From Callaeas wilsoni (Eukaryota > Chordata > Aves > Passeriformes > Callaeidae): a DNA stretch of 64,000 nt. Shown here piece by piece: positions 61,701 to 64,000 of the stretch (its first letter is position 1; each line of letters starts with the position of its first letter). The notes under the pieces were generated by a model. The model made no database searches, was not told the DNA's origin, and was given only the letters and a program-made list of their open reading frames with translations. The position numbers and the translations under genes are program-made. The stretch is from positions 1 through 64,000 of the forward strand of contig VWPU01003113.1 of the NCBI GenBank assembly GCA_013398955.1, given 5' to 3'.

Positions 61701-62500
61701 GTCTGTTAATTCAAATAATCCTAGAAAATGCCTCCTTAACAATATCTGATTTACATACCTCAAAACAAAATATGGTTTTGGAGCTATTTCACTGGACCTT
61801 CCAAACAATCTAGCATTTCAAGGATTTTTACTACATCTGGGGTAGACACTCAAGTATTAATGCAGGGACATTCAAATCCAGCCAAGGCTTTACCAGCAAC
61901 TGGCAAGAAGCCAACTTTATAGAGTTCAAGAGATATTGTTTTAAGCACTTACAAAGCTGCAGCTCACAAGATATGTCCCGTCCCTCAAGGCATTGGAACA
62001 TCTTAAATTGAATGACCTTGTCTCAGATAAAGATGGATTTTTGCCTGCCAGTTACAAGTCCCCAAAGGCTGGACTAATACACAGATGTGGATCATACTGC
62101 AGAACTCCACACAGAGCACTCAACCACAGCAACTAAAACACTGAGAATGTCGGGTCTAAGCATTTCACGTTATATTTCTAAGTGGATGATTACTTTTGTA
62201 GAGCATCAACTGAAAATGGAGCCCTTCCTCAGCATCGCAATAGCACTAACATGAAACAGAAGTAGTATTAAAAAACTTGTATGCTACTGGATTTTCTGCT
62301 AGGTGCCCAAAAGTAAAGCATCAACAATATAGCACACACTAAAAGACATAGTATTGTCAGACATATCCAAGACATCTTTTTAACATTTTGATCTGTAACT
62401 CAGCTTTATTTTTCCTACTGCACAGCAAATAATTACCTGCCAAAATATCTGTGTTCCGTGCAGCTATTGTTTTCACTTTTATTATTCCTGATTCAGCAGC
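10617..62500 (-). CDS. MON2: MON2, endosome-to-Golgi trafficking scaffold (34 of about 35 coding exons, 5' end outside window)
   Basis: MON2 is a peripheral membrane protein of the trans-Golgi and endosomes. It is related to the BIG/GBF Arf-GEFs, having DCB and HUS regions but no Sec7 catalytic domain, and it acts with DOPEY proteins in endosome-to-Golgi retrieval. Translated exons match mammalian MON2 from about residue 38 to the C-terminus, including [33 protein letters not shown] and the final [11 protein letters not shown] before TGA. Coding segments in transcript order: 62437-62500, 58403-58530, 57449-57580, 55854-55983, 55205-55302, 53864-53989, 52909-53103, 52099-52223, 51584-51723, 48851-49004, 46098-46327, 44887-44968, 44044-44225, 42681-42793, 41501-41605, 41084-41164, 40923-40996, 40754-40844, 39436-39537, 37137-37247, 35696-35871, 32381-32543, 31595-31888, 30661-30859, 28702-29330, 25618-25761, 25090-25107, 24695-24823, 22599-22789, 15884-15944, 14462-14585, 13443-13650, 12660-12742, 10617-10780. 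All junctions are GT-AG and keep frame; no disabling mutation was seen. Residue numbers below assume 37 missing N-terminal residues. Confidence 0.97.
10781..12659 (-). other. MON2 intron 34
   Basis: 1879 nt between exons 34 and 35. No repeat or conserved exon recognised. An open + strand frame at 11494-11907 is judged random. Confidence 0.85.
12660..12742 (-). CDS. MON2: MON2 exon 34
   Basis: 83 nt, residues about 1637-1664. It encodes [20 protein letters not shown] and ends KKTQPEN plus one base. The acceptor is ATTTGTAG and the donor GTAAGT. Confidence 0.97.
13443..13650 (-). CDS. MON2: MON2 exon 33
   Basis: 208 nt, residues about 1568-1636. It encodes [20 protein letters not shown] and ends [10 protein letters not shown] plus two bases. 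The donor is GTATGT. Highly conserved C-terminal helical repeat region. Confidence 0.97.
14462..14585 (-). CDS. MON2: MON2 exon 32
   Basis: 124 nt, residues about 1527-1567. It encodes [20 protein letters not shown] and ends [10 protein letters not shown] plus one base. The acceptor is TATTTTAG and the donor GTATGG. Confidence 0.97.
15884..15944 (-). CDS. MON2: MON2 exon 31
   Basis: 61 nt, residues about 1506-1526. It encodes [20 protein letters not shown]. The first base completes a Ser codon begun in exon 30. The acceptor is TTTTTAG and the donor GTAAGG. Confidence 0.95.
16079..16117 (+). mobile_element. CR1 LINE fragment
   Basis: A short match to the CR1 3' region: AGGTTGGATGGGGGCTTTGA, then GCAACCTAGTCT. 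It is cut off before the usual 3' end. Antisense to MON2. Confidence 0.7.
16635..16675. repeat. 11-bp inverted repeat, 19-nt loop
   Basis: CCGATCTTCTG at 16635-16645 and its exact reverse complement at 16665-16675. Intronic; function unknown. Confidence 0.75.
17543..17581. repeat. (TA)n(CA)n microsatellite
   Basis: An AT-rich alternating run passes into a pure CA run of about eight units. Likely length-polymorphic. Confidence 0.9.
21761..21890 (+). mobile_element. CR1 LINE 3' end
   Basis: Contains CAAGGCCAGGCTGGATG, GAGCAACCTGGTCTAGTGGA, and the CR1-type end TTCCAACTGAAACTATTCTATGA. A 5'-truncated insertion, antisense to MON2. Confidence 0.9.
22599..22789 (-). CDS. MON2: MON2 exon 30
   Basis: 191 nt, residues about 1443-1505. 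It encodes [20 protein letters not shown] and ends FEDFLFTK plus two bases. The donor is GTAAAC. It precedes the longest intron in the window (6654 nt). Confidence 0.97.
22790..24694 (-). other. MON2 intron 29
   Basis: 1905 nt, AT-rich; nothing recognised. Confidence 0.8.
24695..24823 (-). CDS. MON2: MON2 exon 29
   Basis: 129 nt, symmetric phase 0, residues about 1400-1442. It encodes [20 protein letters not shown] and ends EKVLQNIIK. The acceptor is TTTTCCTAG and the donor GTAAGA. Confidence 0.97.
25090..25107 (-). CDS. MON2: MON2 exon 28, 18-nt microexon (IQLFAP)
   Basis: 18 nt, phase 0 at both ends, encoding Ile-Gln-Leu-Phe-Ala-Pro, residues about 1394-1399. The acceptor is CACACTAG and the donor GTGAGT. 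Mammalian MON2 carries the same six residues at the same place, between AKYNQ and AEWVAL, so this is a real exon. The acceptor has a poor pyrimidine tract, and a TGC lies about 21 nt upstream of it, which would fit regulated inclusion. Skipping keeps the frame. Confidence 0.9.
25108..25617 (-). other. MON2 intron 27
   Basis: 510 nt upstream of the microexon. Together with the 266-nt intron 28 (24824-25089) it frames exon 28. No repeats seen. The last 30 nt before the microexon lack a strong pyrimidine tract. Confidence 0.85.
25618..25761 (-). CDS. MON2: MON2 exon 27
   Basis: 144 nt, symmetric phase 0, residues about 1346-1393. It encodes [20 protein letters not shown] and ends HIANAKYNQ. The donor is GTAATT. 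Confidence 0.97.
27541..27616 (+). mobile_element. CR1 LINE 3' fragment
   Basis: CATGGCAGGGATGGTTGGAA, then the GATGATCTTTAAGGTTCCTT block and CCAACCC. Severely 5'-truncated, antisense to MON2. Confidence 0.85.
28112..28165. repeat. 12-bp inverted repeat, extendable with one bulge
   Basis: AAAGAGCACCCT at 28112-28123 and its exact reverse complement at 28154-28165. Pairing continues for three bases (CAT/ATG) across a one-base bulge. The loop is about 24 nt. Confidence 0.8.
28702..29330 (-). CDS. MON2: MON2 exon 26 (largest exon)
   Basis: 629 nt, residues about 1136-1345. It begins [20 protein letters not shown] and ends [13 protein letters not shown] central stretch around [20 protein letters not shown] diverges from mammals and is probably a loop. 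The flanking helical parts, such as [19 protein letters not shown], are nearly identical. The donor is GTAATA. Confidence 0.98.
29331..30660 (-). other. MON2 intron 25
   Basis: 1330 nt, AT-rich; nothing recognised. The neighbouring intron 24 (30860-31594) and intron 23 (31889-32380) are likewise featureless. Confidence 0.8.
30661..30859 (-). CDS. MON2: MON2 exon 25
   Basis: 199 nt, residues about 1070-1135. It encodes [20 protein letters not shown] and ends RRYLLQPL plus one base. The acceptor is TATTACAG and the donor GTAAAA. Confidence 0.97.
31595..31888 (-). CDS. MON2: MON2 exon 24
   Basis: 294 nt, symmetric phase 0, residues about 972-1069. It begins [18 protein letters not shown], passes through a charged helix, and ends [10 protein letters not shown]. 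It includes [20 protein letters not shown]. The donor is GTATGA. Confidence 0.98.
32381..32543 (-). CDS. MON2: MON2 exon 23
   Basis: 163 nt, residues about 917-971. It encodes [20 protein letters not shown] and ends [10 protein letters not shown]. The acceptor TTTTTAAG was fixed by the phase of exon 22 (GG plus A gives Gly). The donor is GTGAGT. Confidence 0.97.
32544..35695 (-). other. MON2 intron 22
   Basis: 3152 nt. Several short frames occur on both strands around 33578-33832 and 34740-35260, none matching a known protein or a MON2 phase. No transposon recognised. Confidence 0.8.
35696..35871 (-). CDS. MON2: MON2 exon 22
   Basis: 176 nt, residues about 859-916. It encodes [20 protein letters not shown] and ends [10 protein letters not shown] plus two bases of Gly. 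The donor is GTAAGT. Near here begins the large C-terminal Mon2_C-type homology region. Confidence 0.97.
36250..36865 (-). mobile_element. solo-LTR-like endogenous retroviral element, sense to MON2
   Basis: Far more GC-rich than its surroundings at one end. Read on the minus strand it has the layout of an LTR: a start near TGTGGCAGG (about 36865), a TATA box CTATAAAAAC (36521-36530), an AATAAA signal (36467-36472) about 55 nt on, then about 200 nt of U5-like sequence ending near ATTACA. No primer-binding site or viral coding sequence follows, so it is a solo LTR at most. No target-site duplication was found, so the ends are approximate. Confidence 0.6.
36467..36472 (-). terminator. LTR poly(A) signal in sense with MON2
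   Basis: AATAAA inside the LTR-like element, about 55 nt downstream of its TATA box and facing the same way as MON2, so it could end MON2 transcripts in intron 21. Confidence 0.45.
37137..37247 (-). CDS. MON2: MON2 exon 21
   Basis: 111 nt, symmetric phase 0, residues about 822-858. It encodes [20 protein letters not shown] and ends DPPLSQNQ. The acceptor is TGTTTTCAG and the donor GTAAAG. Confidence 0.97.
37248..39435 (-). other. MON2 intron 20
   Basis: 2188 nt, AT-rich apart from 38010-38120; nothing recognised. Confidence 0.8.
39436..39537 (-). CDS. MON2: MON2 exon 20
   Basis: 102 nt, symmetric phase 0, residues about 788-821. It encodes [20 protein letters not shown] and ends PLTGHLLE. 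The acceptor is TTTATTAAG. A CpG-rich islet begins about 20 nt upstream of it on the transcript strand. Confidence 0.96.
39556..39835. promoter_or_regulatory. intronic CpG islet A
   Basis: About 280 nt with roughly two dozen CpGs, set in an AT-rich intron about 20 nt before exon 20 on the transcript strand. It ends in a CCCT repeat. No known protein in any frame. It could be an internal promoter, an enhancer or an old GC-rich insertion; function is not shown. Confidence 0.5.
39751..39776. repeat. (CCCT)6 tract, G-quadruplex motif on minus strand
   Basis: Six CCCT units plus CC. The MON2 transcript strand therefore has six GGG runs separated by single bases, a textbook G-quadruplex pattern, 214 nt upstream of exon 20. 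Confidence 0.85.
39919..39990. repeat. duplicated intronic segment, copy 1
   Basis: 57 nt (39919-39975) match 41410-41466 with one mismatch. A further 14 nt (TTTTACTTTTAAAC) match after a 12-nt deletion relative to copy 2. Confidence 0.85.
40754..40844 (-). CDS. MON2: MON2 exon 19
   Basis: 91 nt, residues about 757-787. It encodes [20 protein letters not shown] and ends MAYGNNK. The donor is GTATAA. Confidence 0.97.
40923..40996 (-). CDS. MON2: MON2 exon 18
   Basis: 74 nt, residues about 733-756. It encodes [20 protein letters not shown] and ends FENS plus two bases. The donor is GTAAGA. It is followed by a 78-nt intron, the shortest in the gene. Confidence 0.97.
41084..41164 (-). CDS. MON2: MON2 exon 17
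   Basis: 81 nt, symmetric phase 0, residues about 706-732. It encodes [20 protein letters not shown] and ends VEGPST. The donor is GTAAGC. The next intron is only 87 nt. Confidence 0.97.
41410..41493. repeat. duplicated intronic segment, copy 2
   Basis: Lies in intron 16, ending 7 nt from the edge of exon 16, so it covers about +8 to +91 after that donor. The partner is at 39919-39990, about 1.5 kb away in intron 19. Confidence 0.85.
41501..41605 (-). CDS. MON2: MON2 exon 16
   Basis: 105 nt, symmetric phase 0, residues about 671-705. It encodes [20 protein letters not shown] and ends LVLATLQ. An A/T run sits just before the acceptor TTTGTAG. The donor is GTATTC. It is the first of four closely spaced exons. 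Confidence 0.96.
41606..42680 (-). other. MON2 intron 15
   Basis: 1075 nt, about half of it a CR1 element (41800-42303). An A-rich run adjoins exon 16. Confidence 0.85.
41800..42303 (+). mobile_element. CR1 LINE 3' end, longest copy
   Basis: About 500 nt covering the end of the CR1 reverse-transcriptase frame ([20 protein letters not shown] in the + frame from 41873) and the 3' UTR, with CCCAGGGAAGCTGTGGATG, AAGGCCAGGTTGGATGG and CCAACCCAAACCATTCTGTG. It is 5'-truncated, has stop codons, and is antisense to MON2. Confidence 0.95.
42681..42793 (-). CDS. MON2: MON2 exon 15
   Basis: 113 nt, residues about 633-670. It encodes [20 protein letters not shown] and ends QPQGTVM, a polar Gln/Ser-rich, probably flexible segment. 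The donor is GTAAGT. Confidence 0.96.
42794..44043 (-). other. MON2 intron 14
   Basis: 1250 nt; nothing recognised. Intron 13 (44226-44886) is also featureless. Confidence 0.8.
44044..44225 (-). CDS. MON2: MON2 exon 14
   Basis: 182 nt, residues about 572-632. It encodes [20 protein letters not shown] and ends [11 protein letters not shown]. The donor GTAAAT is a weak-to-moderate match to consensus. Confidence 0.96.
44887..44968 (-). CDS. MON2: MON2 exon 13
   Basis: 82 nt, residues about 545-571. It encodes [20 protein letters not shown]. The acceptor was set at TTTTAAG before TAAGCAG, because only that choice joins exon 12 in frame to give Val-Ser-Arg as in mammals; a nearby CAG is a competing site. 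The donor is GTATCT. Confidence 0.94.
45440..45600. promoter_or_regulatory. intronic CpG islet B
   Basis: About 160 GC-rich nt with about 11 CpGs inside an AT-rich intron. No conserved frame, and no sequence shared with islet A or C that I can see. Origin and function unknown. Confidence 0.4.
45927..45962. repeat. 15-bp inverted repeat next to A run
   Basis: Arms 45927-45941 and 45948-45962 (TTTTTTTTAATGGAA and its reverse complement) around a 6-nt loop. The right arm runs into a longer A tract. Confidence 0.85.
46098..46327 (-). CDS. MON2: MON2 exon 12
   Basis: 230 nt, residues about 467-544. It encodes [20 protein letters not shown], then [17 protein letters not shown], then an acidic, Thr/Ser/Gln-rich tail probably disordered. 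The acceptor is TTTTTTTAG and the donor GTATTT. Confidence 0.96.
46328..48850 (-). other. MON2 intron 11
   Basis: 2523 nt, AT-rich, with a purine-rich AAAG/AAGG tract near 47890-47930. Nothing else recognised. Confidence 0.8.
48851..49004 (-). CDS. MON2: MON2 exon 11 (Gly/Ser/Asn-rich linker)
   Basis: 154 nt, residues about 417-467. The first half is a Gly/Asn/Ser/Thr linker ([15 protein letters not shown]) that diverges from mammalian MON2. The second half, [19 protein letters not shown], is conserved. The donor is GTGAGT. Confidence 0.95.
49788..49827. repeat. tandem duplication of 20 bp
   Basis: Two perfect copies of TAAACTACTAATTTAGGCAA in direct succession; a recent slippage-type event. 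Confidence 0.9.
50156..50280 (+). mobile_element. CR1 LINE 3' end
   Basis: AAAGCCAGGCTGGGTAAGGC, TTTGAGCAACCTGGTCTGTT, and an end CCATTCTATGATTCCG. 5'-truncated, antisense to MON2. Confidence 0.9.
51584..51723 (-). CDS. MON2: MON2 exon 10
   Basis: 140 nt, residues about 370-416. It encodes [20 protein letters not shown] and ends in a polar tail [10 protein letters not shown], the start of a low-complexity linker. The donor is GTAAAG. Confidence 0.96.
52099..52223 (-). CDS. MON2: MON2 exon 9
   Basis: 125 nt, residues about 329-369. It encodes [20 protein letters not shown] and ends CVQPQLL plus two bases of an Arg codon. The donor is GTATTA. HUS region. Confidence 0.96.
52909..53103 (-). CDS. 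MON2: MON2 exon 8 (HUS region)
   Basis: 195 nt, symmetric phase 0, residues about 264-328. It begins [20 protein letters not shown], has a short Ser-rich insert (STTSSSPAP), and ends [10 protein letters not shown]. The acceptor is TTTTTCAG and the donor GTAAGA. Confidence 0.97.
53104..53863 (-). other. MON2 intron 7
   Basis: 760 nt; nothing recognised. Introns 8 (52224-52908) and 9 (51724-52098) are likewise featureless. Confidence 0.8.
53864..53989 (-). CDS. MON2: MON2 exon 7 (HUS region)
   Basis: 126 nt, symmetric phase 0, residues about 222-263. It encodes [20 protein letters not shown] and ends DFPQVFLQ. This is the start of the Sec7_N/HUS-type homology shared with BIG/GBF proteins. The donor is GTGAGT. 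Confidence 0.97.
53990..55204 (-). other. MON2 intron 6
   Basis: 1215 nt, nearly half occupied by a solo LTR (54373-54920). Confidence 0.85.
54373..54920 (+). mobile_element. solo LTR of an avian endogenous retrovirus (TguLTR5/ERVL-like)
   Basis: 548 nt beginning TGTATTGGGTCTGGCTGAGA and ending ACTCACCACA. The body has the typical TTTGCATTGGTAGCTAG and GCCTTATCTCAACC blocks of neoavian ERV LTRs. It is flanked by a near 5-bp target-site duplication (TGCTC at 54368-54372, GGCTC at 54921-54925). No internal viral sequence remains. Antisense to MON2. The family name is from memory and should be treated as approximate. Confidence 0.8.
55205..55302 (-). CDS. MON2: MON2 exon 6
   Basis: 98 nt, residues about 189-221. 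It encodes [18 protein letters not shown] and ends KDAYMLFQ in phase 0. The Ser/Asn-rich part is the linker between DCB and HUS regions and differs most from mammals. The donor is GTAGTT. Confidence 0.95.
55303..55853 (-). other. MON2 intron 5
   Basis: 551 nt; nothing recognised. Confidence 0.8.
55854..55983 (-). CDS. MON2: MON2 exon 5
   Basis: 130 nt, residues about 146-188, the end of the DCB region. It encodes [20 protein letters not shown] and ends [12 protein letters not shown]. The donor GTGGGC is the weakest-looking in the gene. Confidence 0.96.
55984..58402 (-). other. MON2 introns 3 and 4
   Basis: Introns 55984-57448 and 57581-58402 around exon 4; AT-rich, nothing recognised. Confidence 0.8.
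57449..57580 (-). CDS. MON2: MON2 exon 4
   Basis: 132 nt, phase 0 at both ends, residues about 102-145. It begins [17 protein letters not shown] and ends VVHDEALSK. The acceptor is TTCTTCACAG and the donor GTAAGA. DCB region; a symmetric exon that could be skipped in frame. Confidence 0.97.
58403..58530 (-). CDS. MON2: MON2 exon 3
   Basis: 128 nt, residues about 59-101, in the DCB region. It includes [16 protein letters not shown] and ends HEVVSE in phase 0. The donor is GTAAGA. Alpha-helical repeat sequence, nearly identical to mammalian MON2. Confidence 0.97.
58531..62436 (-). other. MON2 intron 2
   Basis: 3906 nt with a degenerate CR1 end near 60127-60222. The stretch 58620-59110 is less AT-rich but matches nothing I recognise. 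Confidence 0.8.
60127..60222 (+). mobile_element. degenerate CR1 LINE 3' end
   Basis: GGGGCTCTGCTGTTCAGGGG, GGAGCTAAACTTTGATGATT and a CTGTGATCACGTGATTCTGTG end, an old diverged CR1 tail. Antisense to MON2. Confidence 0.65.
62437..62500 (-). CDS. MON2: MON2 exon 2 (first coding exon in window)
   Basis: 64 nt, starts in phase 0 and ends after one base of a codon. It encodes [21 protein letters not shown], roughly residues 38-58 of the N-terminal DCB region. The acceptor follows TTCTTCCAG and the donor is GTAATT. The preceding exon, with the start codon and a KKKFPPVKE-like end, is not seen between 62501 and 64000. Confidence 0.95.
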
Positions 62501-64000
62501 CTGGAAGAAAAGAAAGTAAGTAGTTTAGATGCTATATCATACATCAGTATCTGCAAAGAAATAAAAAATATTATGGATAAATAAAAAGGTATAGTCTCAG
62601 AGCAGGAAATGTGTTTGTAGTGGTTTCTGCCAGCAGACCTAATGCAGAATTGGAATTTTTGTAGCTTCTGGAACTCCCTTCCAGAATTCCACAGGAAGGG
62701 TTATATTCAGAATTTTTAGAAATCATAATTCTCATTGTATTACTTTCCAGTCTTATGAATGCAAAAAAAAATCGCTAGTAAGCATAAACACTGTTACATA
62801 GTCTCCATACAGTTTCAAACCACGAGTATAAAAATGAAACCCATTTTCCCCACGGATTTTGACTCCCAAATGTCCTATACAAAGTATCCCAGGGCAATAC
62901 GGAGGTGCCTTTCCAACCATACTGTGTTGCTCCCAGCATGCCATCCAGTGCACAGCACCGGTTCCTCCCCTCTCCCCAGAAGTATGAGTTGGCAGAGCAG
63001 CAGCAGCGTCCTCTCCCTCGCAGGGCTGCGGGCCGGGGGCTGCGTGGCCCCGCGCGGCCGGGTGACAACCAGGGCTGCCCAGCCCAGCCGCGACATCACG
63101 CATGGCCCCAGGGGAACAGCAACTCCCTCTTCAATGCCCACTAACACCTCCCTGCACAAATCACTCGAGTCATGTTCTCCAATGGAAATCAAGCCGAACT
63201 GGAAACGTAACATTGAAGCTTTGCATTTCCAGACTATGACTTCTGAAAGCTTTGCATACAAAACACAAAAAATACATTGTACACCGTGCCTTTCCATTTT
63301 TTAATTTCATTAATACACTACAAGCCTCTGGGAAGAATTAAATAAATCAAAATAAATGCAACAGGTTTTCCCAAATTATTGGATGCAAATTGCTGGAAAA
63401 TACTGTTCTGCAAATCTGAAAGCACACTTCCCCTTTTATTTCAGCTTTGTATTTTTGTGCACTTTCCACACTAAACATTTCTATTTTTCCTCTGATACTA
63501 CTATTTAAAGATGTGTGCTGTCACCACATAAAACAGATTAGAGAAGCAGAGAAGCTGTGACAGCAGAAATATGAAAACAATGGTACATGAAGTTCTACCA
63601 AGTATTAATAATCCCTCTCCATGAGAACATTATTCCAACGAGATTTCACAGAAAGTCAGGTTAAGGTGACTGTATCAATTCACAATGAAATGTTTTAATT
63701 AAGAGCTGATATACATATTTCTCAAAATAGCTAAATGAGAAATGCAAAGCTGATTTTGTTTGGTTGGGTTTTTATAAATTTCTATTTCTCAAAACAATAT
63801 AGAAGATTAAAAATTGTCTTAAAACCCTGGAGATTTATTTAAGTTTCTCTGAACACAGTTTTCTACTTTAAAAATAAAGTCAATAATATCCACAGTAATA
63901 CAACATGCTCAAATGAGCACAAAGAAACATGAACATATATATTTTGCATAATTAAAATAAGGTGTGCCAAATGCAGCTCTTATTTATTTTAATTATATTA
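62501..64000 (-). other. MON2 intron 1, partial
   Basis: Runs off the right edge. It holds CpG islet C (62940-63110). No exon matching the MON2 N-terminus was found. Confidence 0.75.
62940..63110. promoter_or_regulatory. intronic CpG islet C
   Basis: About 170 GC-rich nt with about 13 CpGs, 440 nt upstream of exon 2 on the transcript strand. Overlapping frames on both strands (up to 181 codons) arise from the GC-rich composition and match nothing known. Could be an internal promoter or enhancer; unproven. Confidence 0.4.

Noticed and set aside
62759..63304. 181-codon + frame and 140-codon minus frame
   Set aside because: They arise from CpG islet C; composition-driven, mutually overlapping, and matching no known family.
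62501..64000. MON2 first coding exon
   Set aside because: No minus-strand match to the expected N-terminal residues ending in a VKE-like sequence with a donor was found.

Overview
The window is vertebrate nuclear DNA, almost certainly from a bird. It is AT-rich, its genes have introns, it carries several 3' ends of chicken-repeat-1 (CR1) LINEs, and it has avian-type retroviral LTRs. One LTR (54373-54920) resembles the TguLTR5-like ERV LTRs of songbirds and other Neoaves, so a neoavian, possibly passerine, source is the best guess.

One protein-coding gene fills most of the window: MON2 (the avian MON2/SF21 orthologue), on the minus strand. I placed 34 coding exons from 62500 down to the stop codon at 10617-10619. 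Every intron is GT-AG, every exon phase joins the next without a break, and the exons sum to 5046 nt (1681 codons plus stop). Only about the first 37 codons, presumably one upstream exon, lie beyond position 64000. Adding them gives about 1718 residues, the length of mammalian MON2. Exons are numbered here on the assumption of one missing coding exon, so the window holds exons 2 to 35. MON2 is a large Golgi/endosome scaffold related to the BIG/GBF Arf-GEFs but without a Sec7 domain. It works with DOPEY (DOP1) proteins in endosome-to-Golgi retrieval.

Layout from left to right: 1 to about 660 is a CpG island with YY1-type and E-box motifs and no visible coding gene. By synteny with mammals, where let-7i lies just past the 3' end of MON2, it is a candidate promoter for pri-let-7i, but the hairpin itself is not in the window. 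From about 700 to 10616 is AT-rich sequence that must include the MON2 3' UTR. From 10617 to 62500 are the MON2 exons and introns. From 62501 to 64000 is the intron leading to the missing first exon.

The introns hold CR1 fragments (all antisense to MON2), two solo-LTR-like elements (one antisense, one sense with a poly(A) signal), three short CpG-rich islets, a duplicated intronic segment, several perfect inverted repeats, a microsatellite and one candidate cryptic exon. The most striking gene-level detail is an 18-nt in-frame microexon at 25090-25107 encoding IQLFAP, which gene finders would easily miss. I found no evidence of a wholly new biological system. The points worth a second look are regulatory and structural.
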